Of a stretch of DNA of 64,000 nucleotides, positions 1 to 10,623 are shown piece after piece. Each line of letters begins with the position of its first letter. Positions within the stretch are counted from its first letter, which is position 1. The notes beneath the pieces were generated by a model. That model was given only the letters and a program-made list of their open reading frames with translations, did not search any database and was not told the DNA's origin. This DNA comes from Mytilinidion resinicola. Lineage: Eukaryota; Ascomycota; Dothideomycetes; Mytilinidiales; Mytilinidiaceae. The position numbers and the translations under genes were made by a program. Location of the stretch: positions 31,822 to 95,821 of the forward strand of contig NW_022985461.1 in assembly GCF_010093595.1 (NCBI RefSeq), written 5' to 3'.

Positions 1-95
1 CTAAAAGTATAAAGATTTACAATGTGTTCTATGTTAGCCTGTTAAGACCCGCTGCTAAGGACCCGCTGCCTGGGCAGCGTTAGGACCCGCCGCCA

Positions 96-308
96 CCTGT
101 TGAAATTGACAGCCTAGAGGAATGGGAGGTGGAGGAGGTTATTGACTCCTGGTGGAAGCATTGAGGACGTGGGGCCCCCCAACTGAAGTACACTGTTAAG
201 TGGGCTGGTTATAACAAGGTTACTAAAGAGCCTGCCAGCTACCTGGAGCATGCTGAGGAAGCTATCCAATTCTTCCATCGCTGATACCCTGATAAGCCTG
301 GTCCTTAG
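96..308 (+). pseudogene. Ty3/gypsy retrotransposon, decayed chromodomain end of pol
   Basis: The + strand frame from about 96 encodes an acidic lead-in, then [19 protein letters not shown] and a FHR-YPDKPGP end, which is the chromodomain typical of the integrase C-terminus of fungal Ty3/gypsy elements. In-frame TGA codons at 162-164 and 282-284 sit where arginine is usual, so CGA to TGA changes (C-to-T, as in repeat-induced point mutation) are the simplest reading. The TAG at 306-308 may be the true stop. A purine-rich AGGAGGGG tract at 331-338 and the LTR follow directly. The rest of the element lies left of the window. Confidence 0.8.
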
Positions 309-343
309 GCCTTAACAGAGTTTGGCCTTAAGGAGGGGAGTAC

Positions 344-698
344 TGTCACGGCTTGGATCAAGAACTAAAGGTTCCTGCAGATTACCAAAAACTGCTGCAT
401 ACTGCTGCGTACTCCTGCATACTGCTGCATACTGCTGTGTACTGCGGCACGCTGCTGCATACTGCCGCAACTTGTAGAGCTTGATAGCGTGCCGGAACGG
501 AGTTAAGATACTCCAGCTGTAGCGGCTTAGCGACAGAATATCTTGCAAGCGCCCCGGAGGACCTTCGTAGCTCTTCGAGCTACGTCTTGTTATTCTGCTG
601 TCTGTCAGCACGCATAGGATCTGTAGCAATTCAATTGTCATTACCTCGCCCCTGTCTGCCTGAGTTAGCTAGGTCCCGACCGCCCCTGCGCCGTGACA
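344..698 (+). mobile_element. 3' long terminal repeat of the gypsy element
   Basis: A 355-bp segment begins TGTCACGG and ends CCGTGACA, a perfect 8-bp terminal inverted repeat with the TG...CA ends of an LTR. It follows a polypurine tract and a chromodomain, as expected for a 3' LTR. Inside, about 400-470 holds a degenerate tandem repeat of a roughly 10-bp unit (CTGCATACTG variants). The five bases after it, GCATG (699-703), should be the target-site duplication; its partner would be left of the window. Confidence 0.85.
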
Positions 699-703
699 GC
701 ATG

Positions 704-1010
704 GATGATAAAGTGGCCTTGTGCTGTTTTCCATTGGAGGGTAAGTTTACTCAAGAATTGGAGCCCTGAAACTGGAACCTGGCAGGCCTATGGGCCCGGA
801 AATGGGCCTTCTGAGGCAAGGTGAGGACCCTAGTCTCAACACTCCTGTTGAATACAGGGCCCAAAACTGGGTTCCAACAAGCTGCTCAGTCTCGGCTCAG
901 ATGCGCTCAGTCTTGGCTCAGCATGCGCTTACCCAGCACAGCCACAGCTCAGGTTCCTGAACGGGAAAGGAAATTGCTTGGGTGCACATTGGGATATCGT
1001 ACTACCTGTT
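704..1010 (+). repeat. Dispersed repeat copy 1 (pair with 32105-32421)
   Basis: About 300 bp, from GATGATAAAGTGG to the region of GGGTGCACATTG, aligns along its length with 32105-32421. Differences are mostly transitions plus small indels. It abuts the LTR, so the retroelement probably inserted into this older repeat and separated its left part. I see no coding potential shared by the two copies and no terminal repeats, so its class is unknown. Confidence 0.75.
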
Positions 1011-1973
1011 TTAGGGCCGCAGCAAGTTCGGGAGACGAAGAAATTACCTATTTGGAGTGCGTTTGTCCGAAAAATCCATCGGGACGCGTTTCGCACTCCT
1101 TGAGTCGAACAAGGTCTACTCCTTCTGTATGTTTGGCTTTGCACCGTTCGTTTTGCTAATTCGCTTGCAGTGAGAGTTTACGAAGTAGCTATGATGACGT
1201 GCTCGCATCATCCCCAGTCGAGCGTCGGAAAAAGCACCAGAGCGCGTTGTTGAGGCGATCTGAGCAAGGGGGCGTGTGTGGGTTGGTGGGGTACAGCATT
1301 ATAAGGGTAACTACAAAGGTAGGATCGTGGGACAAGTTAGTTCGAAAACAACACACAGTCATATACTATCTACCTCTGCTTACTCCTTCGTGTGATTTCT
1401 AGAGGTGATATCTTGAACATGGCCACTAGAGTGTGTTTCTGCAAGGCTTCCAGTAGGTCCAATAACTATATTGCCATTCTCAAGAGCCATTCTCAATATC
1501 CGAATATTGAAACGAATGCCAACCAATTCAATCTATATTGGAATAGATTCCTCGCCATGCATCCCGATATAAATCAAGAAAATAGTTCGTGAAAAGTGAC
1601 CCCAATCTTCTAAGTCTGCGCCCTCCAATGCACGCCTGACACAAAGGAGAAACAATTGATGCTCATTTCAGATACAATGCCAAGTCGCTGATTTACATGT
1701 ATTAACTCAGCAATGCGTGAGTTTCTTCAAGGCGCATCTTTGGGTTGCTGAACACTACCTTGTGGAGTAGCTCGTTTGGAAAAAAGGGCGATGACTAGCA
1801 CCTTCGACCTTGCCTAAATTCGGCGGCAGGATGCTGGATTATGGAGACTCGATAGAAGCATCACAAGAACTCGTAAATGAGAGCACACAAACATATGGCG
1901 AGGCGATGTAAGCGTTAAACGTGATAAAAAGGAGTAGCGCCGGTTTAGCGAGAGGTCTCAAGAGACACGTCGT
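1011..1973. other. No gene seen
   Basis: Only short unsupported reading frames occur on both strands. There is no recognisable domain, splice-supported model or RNA gene. It is probably repeat debris or flanking DNA. Confidence 0.5.
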
Positions 1974-2477
1974 TTACAGGAATACCCAAGGGTCCGCCCG
2001 CAATGTTATTAGACCCGGTAAGAAGTCATGTATTACTGTACAGAAGACATCATGATTCGCTGGCTGTTGTCCTTGTCGGTCCGCAAGCATGGTCAATCGA
2101 ACCTGTCGGACTAAGCTTTTGGCGTCCGGACTCAATCGACGGATGAAGTCCAATACAGGAAGGTAATTGAAGCCGATGAAATGGAACTGATGCTCGGAAT
2201 ACAACACAGACAAGGCCTCATGGTAGATCATTCGGTTAGTTCGGAGAATCGCTAATGCCATCTTATCTGGATGGGGACTCGGTTTGCGATTCCATTTTGC
2301 GCTCGCGGCTGTAGCATCGCAGTCTGCGTAAAGGCGAAAACTCTGGGGAGAACTTGGGACGATATACCGGAAAATTTCATGACGAATCTCCACTGGAAGT
2401 CGTAAGAAAGGCGGGCATTCATCCAAGGTCGTGATGCCCGCCGAGCTTCGGTGTCCTGGATCTGGTCGTTTCTTCAC
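1974..2477 (-). CDS. F-box/2EXR-like protein, 5' end unresolved
   Basis: The minus-strand frame encodes PPFLRLPVEIRHEIFRYIV followed about 50 residues later by AILRTNRMIYHEALSVLY. This is the pattern of the fungal F-box-like/2EXR family, in which an N-terminal LPxEIR helix pair precedes an ILRxxxxxxxEAxxVLY strand-helix. The family is very large in filamentous fungi and mostly of unknown function. The frame opens at a GTG, not an ATG, and runs upstream only to a TAG without an ATG, so the first exon is missing, unseen or lost. At 167 codons it is short for the family (often 200-350 aa). It may be a gene fragment. It stands alone between repeat debris and CCT7. Confidence 0.5.
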   Translation of the reverse strand: MKKRPDPGHRSSAGITTLDECPPFLRLPVEIRHEIFRYIVPSSPQSFRLYADCDATAASAKWNRKPSPHPDKMALAILRTNRMIYHEALSVLYSEHQFHFIGFNYLPVLDFIRRLSPDAKSLVRQVRLTMLADRQGQQPANHDVFCTVIHDFLPGLITLRADPWVFL

Positions 2478-3070
2478 GGTGTCTAAAGCACCTGTAACGT
2501 CTTCTTCATGAGGTGACGGATGCTACGGTTGGATTGGTTAGTCCTATGATCTTCTGAAGATGACCCGACATTTTAGGCAACTCACTCTTCTTGAGAAGCC
2601 CATAATGAAAGCTGAAACGCGAAGGAGTCAGAACAAAAGAAAGGCTGTCTGATTTGCTGGGCTTCTACTCCGAGCCAGCCAGCGAAAGTAACCTTGACGC
2701 TGCAGTCATGTGCACCGAGAGACGAGAATAGAAAGTTGGGAGATTTCGAGATAGACCATGAGAAACAAAGGTGCGAGATGAAATAGGAGAACAATAGCGA
2801 AATATTAACATGTAGATAGATGTTGCAGTGATGTTGCCTAGAGGATCATGCCGTGAGGGAGACTCAGCCTCGAAGAGGGAGGTTGGCGGCTTGGCATCGG
2901 GCCGGGGAAACCTGCTCCGACGTGAAGGAAAACGCGTCGGATAATTTTGGTGGTGACATAGCTTGGTTGTTCCCCCACTTCGCCCTCACTGATCCAGATA
3001 CTGCCTTTAAAAGACAGAGTCATATCAGAAGACCAGGTTTCAAGCTCGTATACCGTGGGCGTCTTCCAGA
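2478..3070. other. Intergenic, promoter side of CCT7
   Basis: No gene is seen. A TTTAAAAG element at 3006-3013, about 60 bp before the CCT7 ATG, could serve as a TATA-like element. Short frames on both strands have no recognisable content. Confidence 0.4.
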
Positions 3071-4971
3071 ATGTCGTTCGGAGGCCAAACACCCACTATT
3101 ATAGTGTTGAAGGAAGGTTAGTTTTCACTCTGCGCTGCCTAGAACAAAACATCACCCGATGCTAACTGCTCTACAGGGACCGACCAGGCCCAAGGGAGGG
3201 GACAAATAATATCGAATATTAATGCTTGCCTTGCTGTGCAGGAAACAATCAAAAGCACGCTGGGACCATATGGCGGGGATCTACTTCTAGTTGATGAGAA
3301 TGGCAAGCAGACTATTACGAATGATGGCGCCACGGTTATGAAGGCAAGCACTGCGACCTTCGTTGTTTATGTACCTAAGTTCTAATTCAGTCTGCAGCTT
3401 CTGGACATCGTCCACCCGGCCGCTCGAATCCTCACAGACATCGCCCGTTCTCAAGATGCAGAAGTTGGTGACGGCACGACATCGGTTGTGGTATTGGCCG
3501 GAGAGATCCTTAAGGAGATAAAAGAGTTTGTCGAGCAGGGTGTCAGCAGCCAGACAATCATCAAGGGCTTAAGACGAGCTTCGCACATGGCTGTCAACAA
3601 AATCAAGGAGATTGCTGTGGACACAGCGGAGTCCAACCAGAGAGAGACCCTTCAAAAGCTTGCTGCGACGGCTATGAGCAGCAAGCTGATCAACAGGAAT
3701 TCCGGCTTCTTCACGAAAAGTAAACCACTCTACCTGTCTCCATAAGCTGATCAGATTGCTAACGTCTGCGCGCCAAAAACAGTGGTGGTAGACGCTGTAC
3801 TGTCTCTTGACCAAGACGACCTGAACGAGAAACTCATCGGTATCAAGAAGATTACCGGCGGTGCGCTACAGGACTCGCTGTTCGTGAACGGTGTAGCTTT
3901 CAAGAAGACCTTCTCCTATGCCGGATTCGAGCAGCAACCGAAGTCTTTCAAGGACCCGAAGATCGTATGTCTCAACGTGGAGCTAGAGCTTAAGAGTGAG
4001 AAGGACAATGCGGAAGTCAGGGTGGAACAAGTTTCAGAATACCAGGCTATCGTGGATGCAGAGTGGCAGATCATCTTTAACAAGATGGAGGCTCTGTACA
4101 AGACTGGTGCAAAGGTCGTCCTCAGCAAACTGCCAATCGGCGATCTCGCCACGCAATACTTTGCCGATCGGGATGTGTTCTGCGCCGGACGTGTCGCATC
4201 CGATGATCTGGAGCGGGTTTGCCAAGCAACAGGAGCCAGCATTCAATCAACTTGCTCAGATATCCAGGCCAAACACCTCGGTACCTGCGAGCGTTTTGAG
4301 GAGCGCCAAATTGGTGGTGAGCGCTTCAACTTCTTTGAGGGATGCCCTGCCGCAAAGACCTGTACGCTAGTGCTGCGCGGCGGCGCAGAGCAGTTCATTG
4401 CAGAGGTTGAGCGAAGTCTGCACGACGCCATCATGATCGTCAAGCGTGCGATCAAGAACAAGAACATTGTCGCTGGTGGTGGTGCCTGTGAGATGGAGAT
4501 CTCTTTCTACCTACATCAGTTCGCGAACGTCAACATCCCACACAAGCAGCAGGCTATCATCAAAGCATTTGCGAAAGCGCTTGAGGTGATCCCGCGACAG
4601 CTATGCGACAACGCAGGATTTGATGCCACGGATATCCTCAACAAGCTCCGGTTCGCACACAAGCAACACAACACGTGGGCCGGTGTTGACTTTGTCCACG
4701 AGGGCGTTGCCAACAACATGGAGAAATTTGTCTGGGAACCTAGTCTGGTGAAGGTTAATGCCATCCAGGCAGCGACTGAAGCGGCTTGCCTGATCTTGAG
4801 CGTGGATGAGACGATAAGTCCGTAAAACATACTCCCACCTATAATTCTCGTGCTAACTCAGTCTTAGAGAACCAAGAGTCACAACAACCGCAAGCGCCAC
4901 AGAGAGGTCTTCCGCCCGGGGCGGCGCAGCGAGCTCTGAGAGGTCGTGGGCGTGGCATGCCCCGGAGGTAA
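3071..4971 (+). CDS. CCT7: T-complex protein 1 subunit eta (CCT7), cytosolic chaperonin
   Basis: This encodes the eta subunit of the TRiC/CCT ring, which folds actin, tubulin and other proteins with ATP in the cytosol. Exons: 3071-3116, 3177-3343, 3398-3719, 3783-4817, 4868-4971; 557 aa, the usual length. The protein starts [16 protein letters not shown] and has the group II nucleotide-binding motifs [16 protein letters not shown] and [13 protein letters not shown]. The middle shows [18 protein letters not shown] and the end has LILSVDET and the Gly/Arg-rich tail [10 protein letters not shown]. Intron 2 (3344-3397) is GC-AG (AAG|GCAAGC), and intron 4 starts GTCCGT; both are forced by the reading frame. 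The ATG is the first after a TTTAAAAG element. Identification is very secure. Confidence 0.96.
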
Positions 4972-5496
4972 ATTTCCAACCGACGGCGACGGATCGGCTG
5001 GGGTGGAGAAAAGCATGCTGTATAGCACGTTGTAGATATACCAAGTACACATCATGCACTGGTCGTATACTCTGCATGGGTCTTGGTAACCTAGAACTCA
5101 TCCGGGAGGGCGACAAGCGCACACCGCCCGTATGTAATAGTCTGTGCGCCGCTCATCGGTTGTGATGATCGAGATAACCTATAGATCTGCAACTAGCAAG
5201 TCTTGAAATAAAAAACTTCTGAATTGAGCCTGCTCATGTATGGATAGACTTATCGCGATAGATTGCTTTACGGCCATGACACCTCGTCGATACCCGAAAC
5301 AAGAGAGATAAGCAGTCTGACTGCTTTGATTGAAGCCGAGAGGAAGTGCGGGAAAAGCGTGGCCTATACGTGCACGTGATGTGGTGTCTTTTTCGAGCGA
5401 TTTGATACCAAAAATACGCGAGGCCGCTATGTAATATTCCGACGTCCTAACCGCAGCTCTGGAGATGCTTTGCAAGCTCATGAACCCCTCTACCTC
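4972..5496. other. Intergenic between CCT7 and the next + strand gene
   Basis: This holds the 3' UTR of CCT7 and the promoter of the 5497 gene. An antisense frame across 5179-5640 mirrors the coding strand of the next gene and is not supported. Confidence 0.4.
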
Positions 5497-7851
5497 ATGT
5501 CCCCGCCTGCCATTGCCTGCCGTCGAGCAGTGCACCGCATTCGCCCTCCTTTGGTCGACAGTGTTTGGATCAGTGACGAGCTCCTCGCCGACGTCTACCA
5601 CCGCTTTCTTCAGGCGTCCTTCTCGAGCCAGCGACGCCATGGCAGCAATGTCCCGGGGCCATTGGAAGCTAGGAAAAGGGCTTCCAAACGCCGTATGATG
5701 GATCTCGCGGCAGCTGGAGGGGGAGGTGCATTTCCCAACCCGGCCATGCTCTTTGGACCTTCATCGACTGGACCTTCATTGACCGGCCCTTCGTCGTGGA
5801 AATATCAACCTCCTTCGAAGAGCTCGCGTACAAAACCGGGGAGTTCTGGTATGTCATGCATCAGCGTTGGGGCCTTTAGTTAAACTCGTTTACTTACGTC
5901 TACCCTTGCAGAGCTACCTATCTTGTCTCAATGGCTGCTAGATCTCTCGGCACCTGCTCCCCCTCGACCCAAACAATTAGACAATTTGGAGCAGCTTGAA
6001 GCAGAGCCGGTCCAAGATGAACCGTCCTTTGATGATCGCCTACTGTCTTTCAAGAGCCTAGTGAACAGCAGGACGGACCAAAAAATTATACGAAATCTAT
6101 TCCTAGAATACTGCCCTCCTGGAGGCGAGTCCAAAAAATTCAGCCAGCTCGCATTCAAGCACATGGTGGATATTGAGTGTCCATTCGACCAGATCCTCCT
6201 ATTACTACCCGAGCCCTCTATAAACGCAGCCGGGACAGGCAATGTCGAGCGTTTGCTCCGATTGTTGAACGACACTCCAATGGAGTTGACGAATACCTCG
6301 ATTGTGAGGCTGAAGCAACGCTACAATTACTTTTTTTGGACTATCTGTAAACTCAACGCACCCGGCAGCCAACGAAACATGACCGACGGGGAGATATTAA
6401 CCGTTGTTCACACACTCAAGTCTGCCAACCCTACAGTCCTCCAGGACCTCGAACGCGCTCATCTTTACAACGATTTGTGGCAATCCTGTTTTACTCGCGC
6501 GAACATAGTCTCTCCAAAGTCGTTCGATGCTGAGCTATTCCAGCAAATCACCAGGACCTTCAAGTGCCACTACGGACCGGTGCCCCTGCGGTGGATGAAA
6601 TCCAAGCAGGAGCCTCTTGTGGAGGATCTAGTAGGCTTACTTCGTTGGAACTTAAAAAAAGCAAACAGGAAAAAGAATAATGTGCTCCTCGCCTTTAACA
6701 CGATCCCAATATCACTTCTGCCGAGCCTATTCAGGGCAGTCACTGCGTCCGTTGCTCGCCAGCCCGAGCCCCACCAGCGAGCTTCAGAGCTCGATTCGTG
6801 GCTACAGCTTGTAGACGCCTTCTCGAAAACTCAATTGCCTGAAAATGCACGTCGGAAGATAATAGACATGGTCTACAGAGAACTCGCCGCCCAGAACGTG
6901 GGGCCAGTAAACGTTTTAAGCTATGTTGCTAAATTTAATCTCAAGAGAACAATCCACTCTTTGATTGCGGGCTGGGCCCCAGACGTAGGTCTCCGGACGA
7001 AGCTTATGACCTGTGCGAACAGTTTTCTCAAGTCGCGAACGACATCCGATCGCAAACGTCTCGGCGGAGCTCTGGTCGAGCTTCTTGTCGAGATGGAAAG
7101 TCTAGAAGAACCCATTTCCGCTGCTGTAGATGAGTCCGTCGAGCTTGTATATCGTCAACCAGGCGGCGGAGCCAAGGCTGTAGTAGACTTCCTCACGGAG
7201 CTGGCTCTGCGAACTAGCACACAATTCAATCCCCAAATTCTCTACCGAATTGTCCTCGAGACAATGTACACCGACAGCGCTCACGCCTACAAACTCTGCG
7301 AGATTGTCTCAAGCCTCGACTTGCGTTTTAACCCCAATTTCCCGGTCCACCACATCCTCGGTGGCCTCCGCTCGATGATGGATATGTCCCGCATTGTGCT
7401 CAATGCCCGGCGTCGCGACCATCTTCCGACGCCGTACCGTAATCAGCCACTCGTGGATCTTTACCAGATCCGCGTTGAGCTCATCCATCAGATTGCGTAC
7501 CAGTACTCCCTCGACGAAAGCTTCACCCATAAGTCATCTGGCCGCGCGCTTTACTACCTCTGGAAGTATTTGAGAGTCCATAGCCTTCCCATCGGACCAC
7601 TGATGACCAAGGCTCTTGTCAATGTGTTCGTCACACGCCCATTGCTGGATCGCCGGTGGGTCAGCACACGCCGTTTTACAATCGTCCGGGACGCGGTCGC
7701 GAGGGTCGAGGGCAAGGAGACGGCAGCAAAGCTACACGAGACTTTCTGGTATTGGAGGGGAGAGCTTATCCGTGACGCTAAAAGGCGGCATCTCATAGCT
7801 GGAGGTGAGGCAAGGGCAAGCGTTGCGGTAGTGAGGAGGCTGGGGCTTTGA
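5497..7851 (+). CDS. Conserved fungal protein of unknown function, helical, 763 aa
   Basis: Two exons, 5497-5848 and 5912-7851, joined by a 63-nt intron (GTATGT...TTGCAG), encode 763 aa. The start is the ATG giving MSPPAIACRRAVHR; the longer frame upstream opens at a TTG. The N-terminus is basic, with RRHGSNVPGPLEARKRASKRR, and could be a mitochondrial or nuclear targeting segment. A low-complexity Gly/Ser/Pro linker follows at roughly residues 70-115, then a long mostly alpha-helical body rich in Leu and Arg without a motif I can name. The helical, repeat-like body and basic start would suit an organellar RNA-binding factor, but that is only a guess. I recognise it as a widespread Pezizomycotina protein type without knowing a function. 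Confidence 0.85.
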
Positions 7852-8032
7852 GCGTACAGAGCCGTGGAACGTAAAGACGTAAGCGCTCCTAATAAGGCGG
7901 CAGCAGGTGGTGGATGATTTGTATAGTGTATTCATGTATATACCGGCTATATCTGCCGTAGCTACCCAGGATATAGGGTTATAAACAACACCATATATCA
8001 CGAGTGTCATACGAATAACGATCGTGCTAGGT

Positions 8033-8990
8033 GATGTGAAGGTTCGGAGGGCGTGAATCGGACCTGTGTTCTTTCGTCTTTTGTGCTCCTTGATAGCGGT
8101 TTGGAATGCTCCTTGCCTATACGAAGTTCTAAGATTGTGATGTAAATGTTTGGAGGTTATTAATCGGACCTATGTTCATGTGTATGTTGTATTGAGCACG
8201 GCGCATATTGCGTTCGTTACGGTAGAGCGCTGGAGAGTTAGATATGACTTTGAGGGGCTTCACGGTGCTGCAAGTCTGGAGGGCAATGATGTAAAGGTTT
8301 ATACACCGTGAACTAGGCCTGTGTAAGTGTTCGTGTTAGGGGGCGGGATAGGTAGGACTTTAGGGGACTTCATAGTGTTGTAAGATTTTGGATCCTAGGT
8401 GTAAAGATCCGGACACTGTAAATTAGACCTTCGTTTAAGCACCAGGAAGCTTGCAAATCGGATTGTGTGAGATATCGCGCTGGGGGTATGGATAGCATGT
8501 TGGGGCACCCTTAGTGGGTATAAGAATTTTAGAACCATAATATAAAGATCTGGACACTGTGAATTAGACTTGTGTTCGTTCACTATGCACATCTCAAATC
8601 GCACCATATAAGCTGTTACGCTGGGGGTGTAGACAATACGTTGGAGGACCCCAGGACATTTAAGGATTTTAGAACCGTGATTTCGAGTTCCAGACGTCGT
8701 GACTTAGACCTATGCTCTTGCACCAGATACCTCTTAAATCGCATTGTGAGCTATCGCGCTGGGGGTGTGTGTAGCACATCGAAGGCCTTCAGGAGTTTTT
8801 CAAAAAAGCACGGGCGAATATCATTTCTTGGAGCGTGTGAATTGTACCTGTATTCATTCAATACTCACATCTCAAATCGCATCGTGTGAGATATCACTTT
8901 GGGGGTTGTACGCAGCCCACTTCAGGACCTTCTCAAAATTTCACGAACGAATGCCATTTCTAGAAGCGTGTGAATTAGAACCTAGCCATC
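8033..8990. repeat. Decayed tandem array, about 8 units of 107-148 bp
   Basis: A core like GTGAATT(A/C)GACCTGTGTTC recurs at about 8053, 8157, 8308, 8417, 8556, 8697, 8835 and 8966. It is followed by CTCAAATCGCATTGTGAG-type and GCGCTGGGGGTGT-type blocks. Units are heavily diverged. The array ends about 75 bp before the stop codon of the beta-propeller gene. A reverse-complement part of the same array lies at 12271-12640. No coding capacity is apparent; origin unknown. Confidence 0.8.
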
Positions 8991-9063
8991 TATTTTTTTG
9001 CACCTTCTATGAAGTGTTTGTAGCCCCCTGGGGATATTCGAAGTTGTAGTGGAGAGAAGAAGT

Positions 9064-10198
9064 TTAGTTCACACCAGCGAGTCCCCAAATCTGTATAGCC
9101 ACGACCTTGCCGCCTTCCGTGAACGTTCCATTCACCGGTGCGATGACTCCTCCGCAAGTGGTACCGTAGAGGGGGCCGTCTGTTCTGCTCCTCCATGCAA
9201 GAGCAGTGATGCCCGCTAGTGCCGATGAGTTCTTAGAACCAATGGTCCACACCACCTTATTGTCCTTGCCGATCACGGTCACCGTGTTTGTTGGGTTGCC
9301 TGCGGCCCATATGTTCCCGGCATAGTCGACAGCGAAGTTGTCGACGGTGAGCTTGGCTGCGAGTTGGTTGAAGACGCTGCGTGTGGCGCCAGAGGCGCGA
9401 TCGATAGCCACGTTGGTCAGCGTCTGCTTCGCAGTGTCGGCATAGTAGGCGTACCAGATGTCGGAATCCCATCGTAGGCGACCTTCATGCCGTTGAGGCC
9501 GACTGGTAGTCCTGCAGCGGGGAGCGGCTTCATCGTGTCGTCGCACAGGAAGCGACCATACTCTTTTGTGTTCACATTGAGCTTCCAGATGCAACCTGCG
9601 GTGCTATCTGAGATCAGCATATTGCCGAGGATGTCCAGGTTCGTGATGTCGCTCAGGACGCCAGCTTCGGGGATATCGGCGATCTTTTCCACATGAACGT
9701 CGTTCTTTTCAGAGGTGAGGTCGACGAGCCAGACGCTGCTGCTCGAGGGTATGGCGGTGAAGGTCATAAGGGAGAAGTTGACAGCAGTGACAGCATAGCG
9801 GTCGTGATCACTAGAGTTAGCGTTGACTCCTGCGATACCCATGAGGCCCGTGGCGCCGGGGAAGCGGTAGATCAGACGAGCGTTGCCGCTCGGGTGGAGG
9901 GGAGTGCTATTGATCGGGTCAAAGACGGGATCAATCTGCCATAGCTCTGGTACATCGAGACGAGTGACAAGGAGAGCGCCCTATTTGTAGATATTTAGTG
10001 TTACACTCCAAATTCGAGATCTTCCATGAAGCCTTCTCTTACATTCTGCCGGACCGCGAGATTCTCTACCCAAGCACCTTTAGGAAACTGATGAAGAGTC
10101 TGGATGTTCGGATTGAGGGGATCTGGAGAGCCAGAGACGGGCAAGCTATGAGCACCAGAGATGCAGAGCGCGCCTATCAGTGCACAAAAGAGCTTCAT
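9064..10198 (-). pseudogene. Secreted six-bladed beta-propeller (SMP-30/gluconolactonase-like) protein with a one-base frameshift
   Basis: Exon 1 (10198-10043) encodes a clear signal peptide, MKLFCALIGALCISGAHS, and exon 2 (9980-9064) a beta-propeller; the intron is 62 nt (GTAAGA...AATAG). Propeller strands include LSDITNLDILGNMLISDST, GCIWKLNVNT and LTVDNFAVDYAGNIWAAG, the blade pattern of the SMP-30/NHL-like family found in secreted fungal proteins (about 350 aa). At 9468-9470 (CCC on +, GGG in the coding strand) the frame breaks: the protein reads NGMKVAYDG in one frame and SDIWYAYYADTAKQ in another, and one extra G would join them. This is either a sequencing error or a recent loss-of-function change. 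The gene has a TATA box and lies between two inverted repeat arrays. Substrate unknown. Confidence 0.75.
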
Positions 10199-10623
10199 TG
10201 TGCGGAAGGTTGGAGCCTGTAGATTATGATAAGTAGAGGCGGTGGTGTTTTGGTAACGAAGGAAGAAGTTGGTGGTGAAGAAGCACGGGGGAGAAATGAG
10301 GAAGTATTTATAAGCCAGTGATGATAGAGGCACAGTGCTGGTTTTGGACGCTGATGACAGAGGGAGAGTGCTCGGAGTCTCTCACTGCAGAACAGTAGCA
10401 AGTGATTGATTATGCCCTTGGTTGTTCAGAAAATCTTCCTTCGCAACTACCATTTATCAAGAAGCGACTGTCGCATGAAACGGTGACTCATTAGAAAGAA
10501 TTCTATAACTATTCGGGGAAATGAGGTAAAATTACATGTTTGATGGACGCGTGAAGTGTAACGTCACTTCGGCCCACAGTTGATCCAAGACAGCTTGTAA
10601 AGTTGCGTAGGGTCGATGCTCAT
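10199..10623. other. Intergenic, promoter of the beta-propeller gene
   Basis: This holds the promoter of the minus-strand propeller gene and the 3' flank of the lipase gene. A TATA box is listed separately. Nothing else is recognised. Confidence 0.4.
10304..10314 (-). promoter_or_regulatory. TATA box of the beta-propeller gene
   Basis: On the minus strand this reads TTATAAATAC, about 106-116 bp upstream of the ATG at 10198. That distance suits a TATA element with a short 5' UTR, and TATA boxes are common in regulated secreted-protein genes. Confidence 0.5.
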
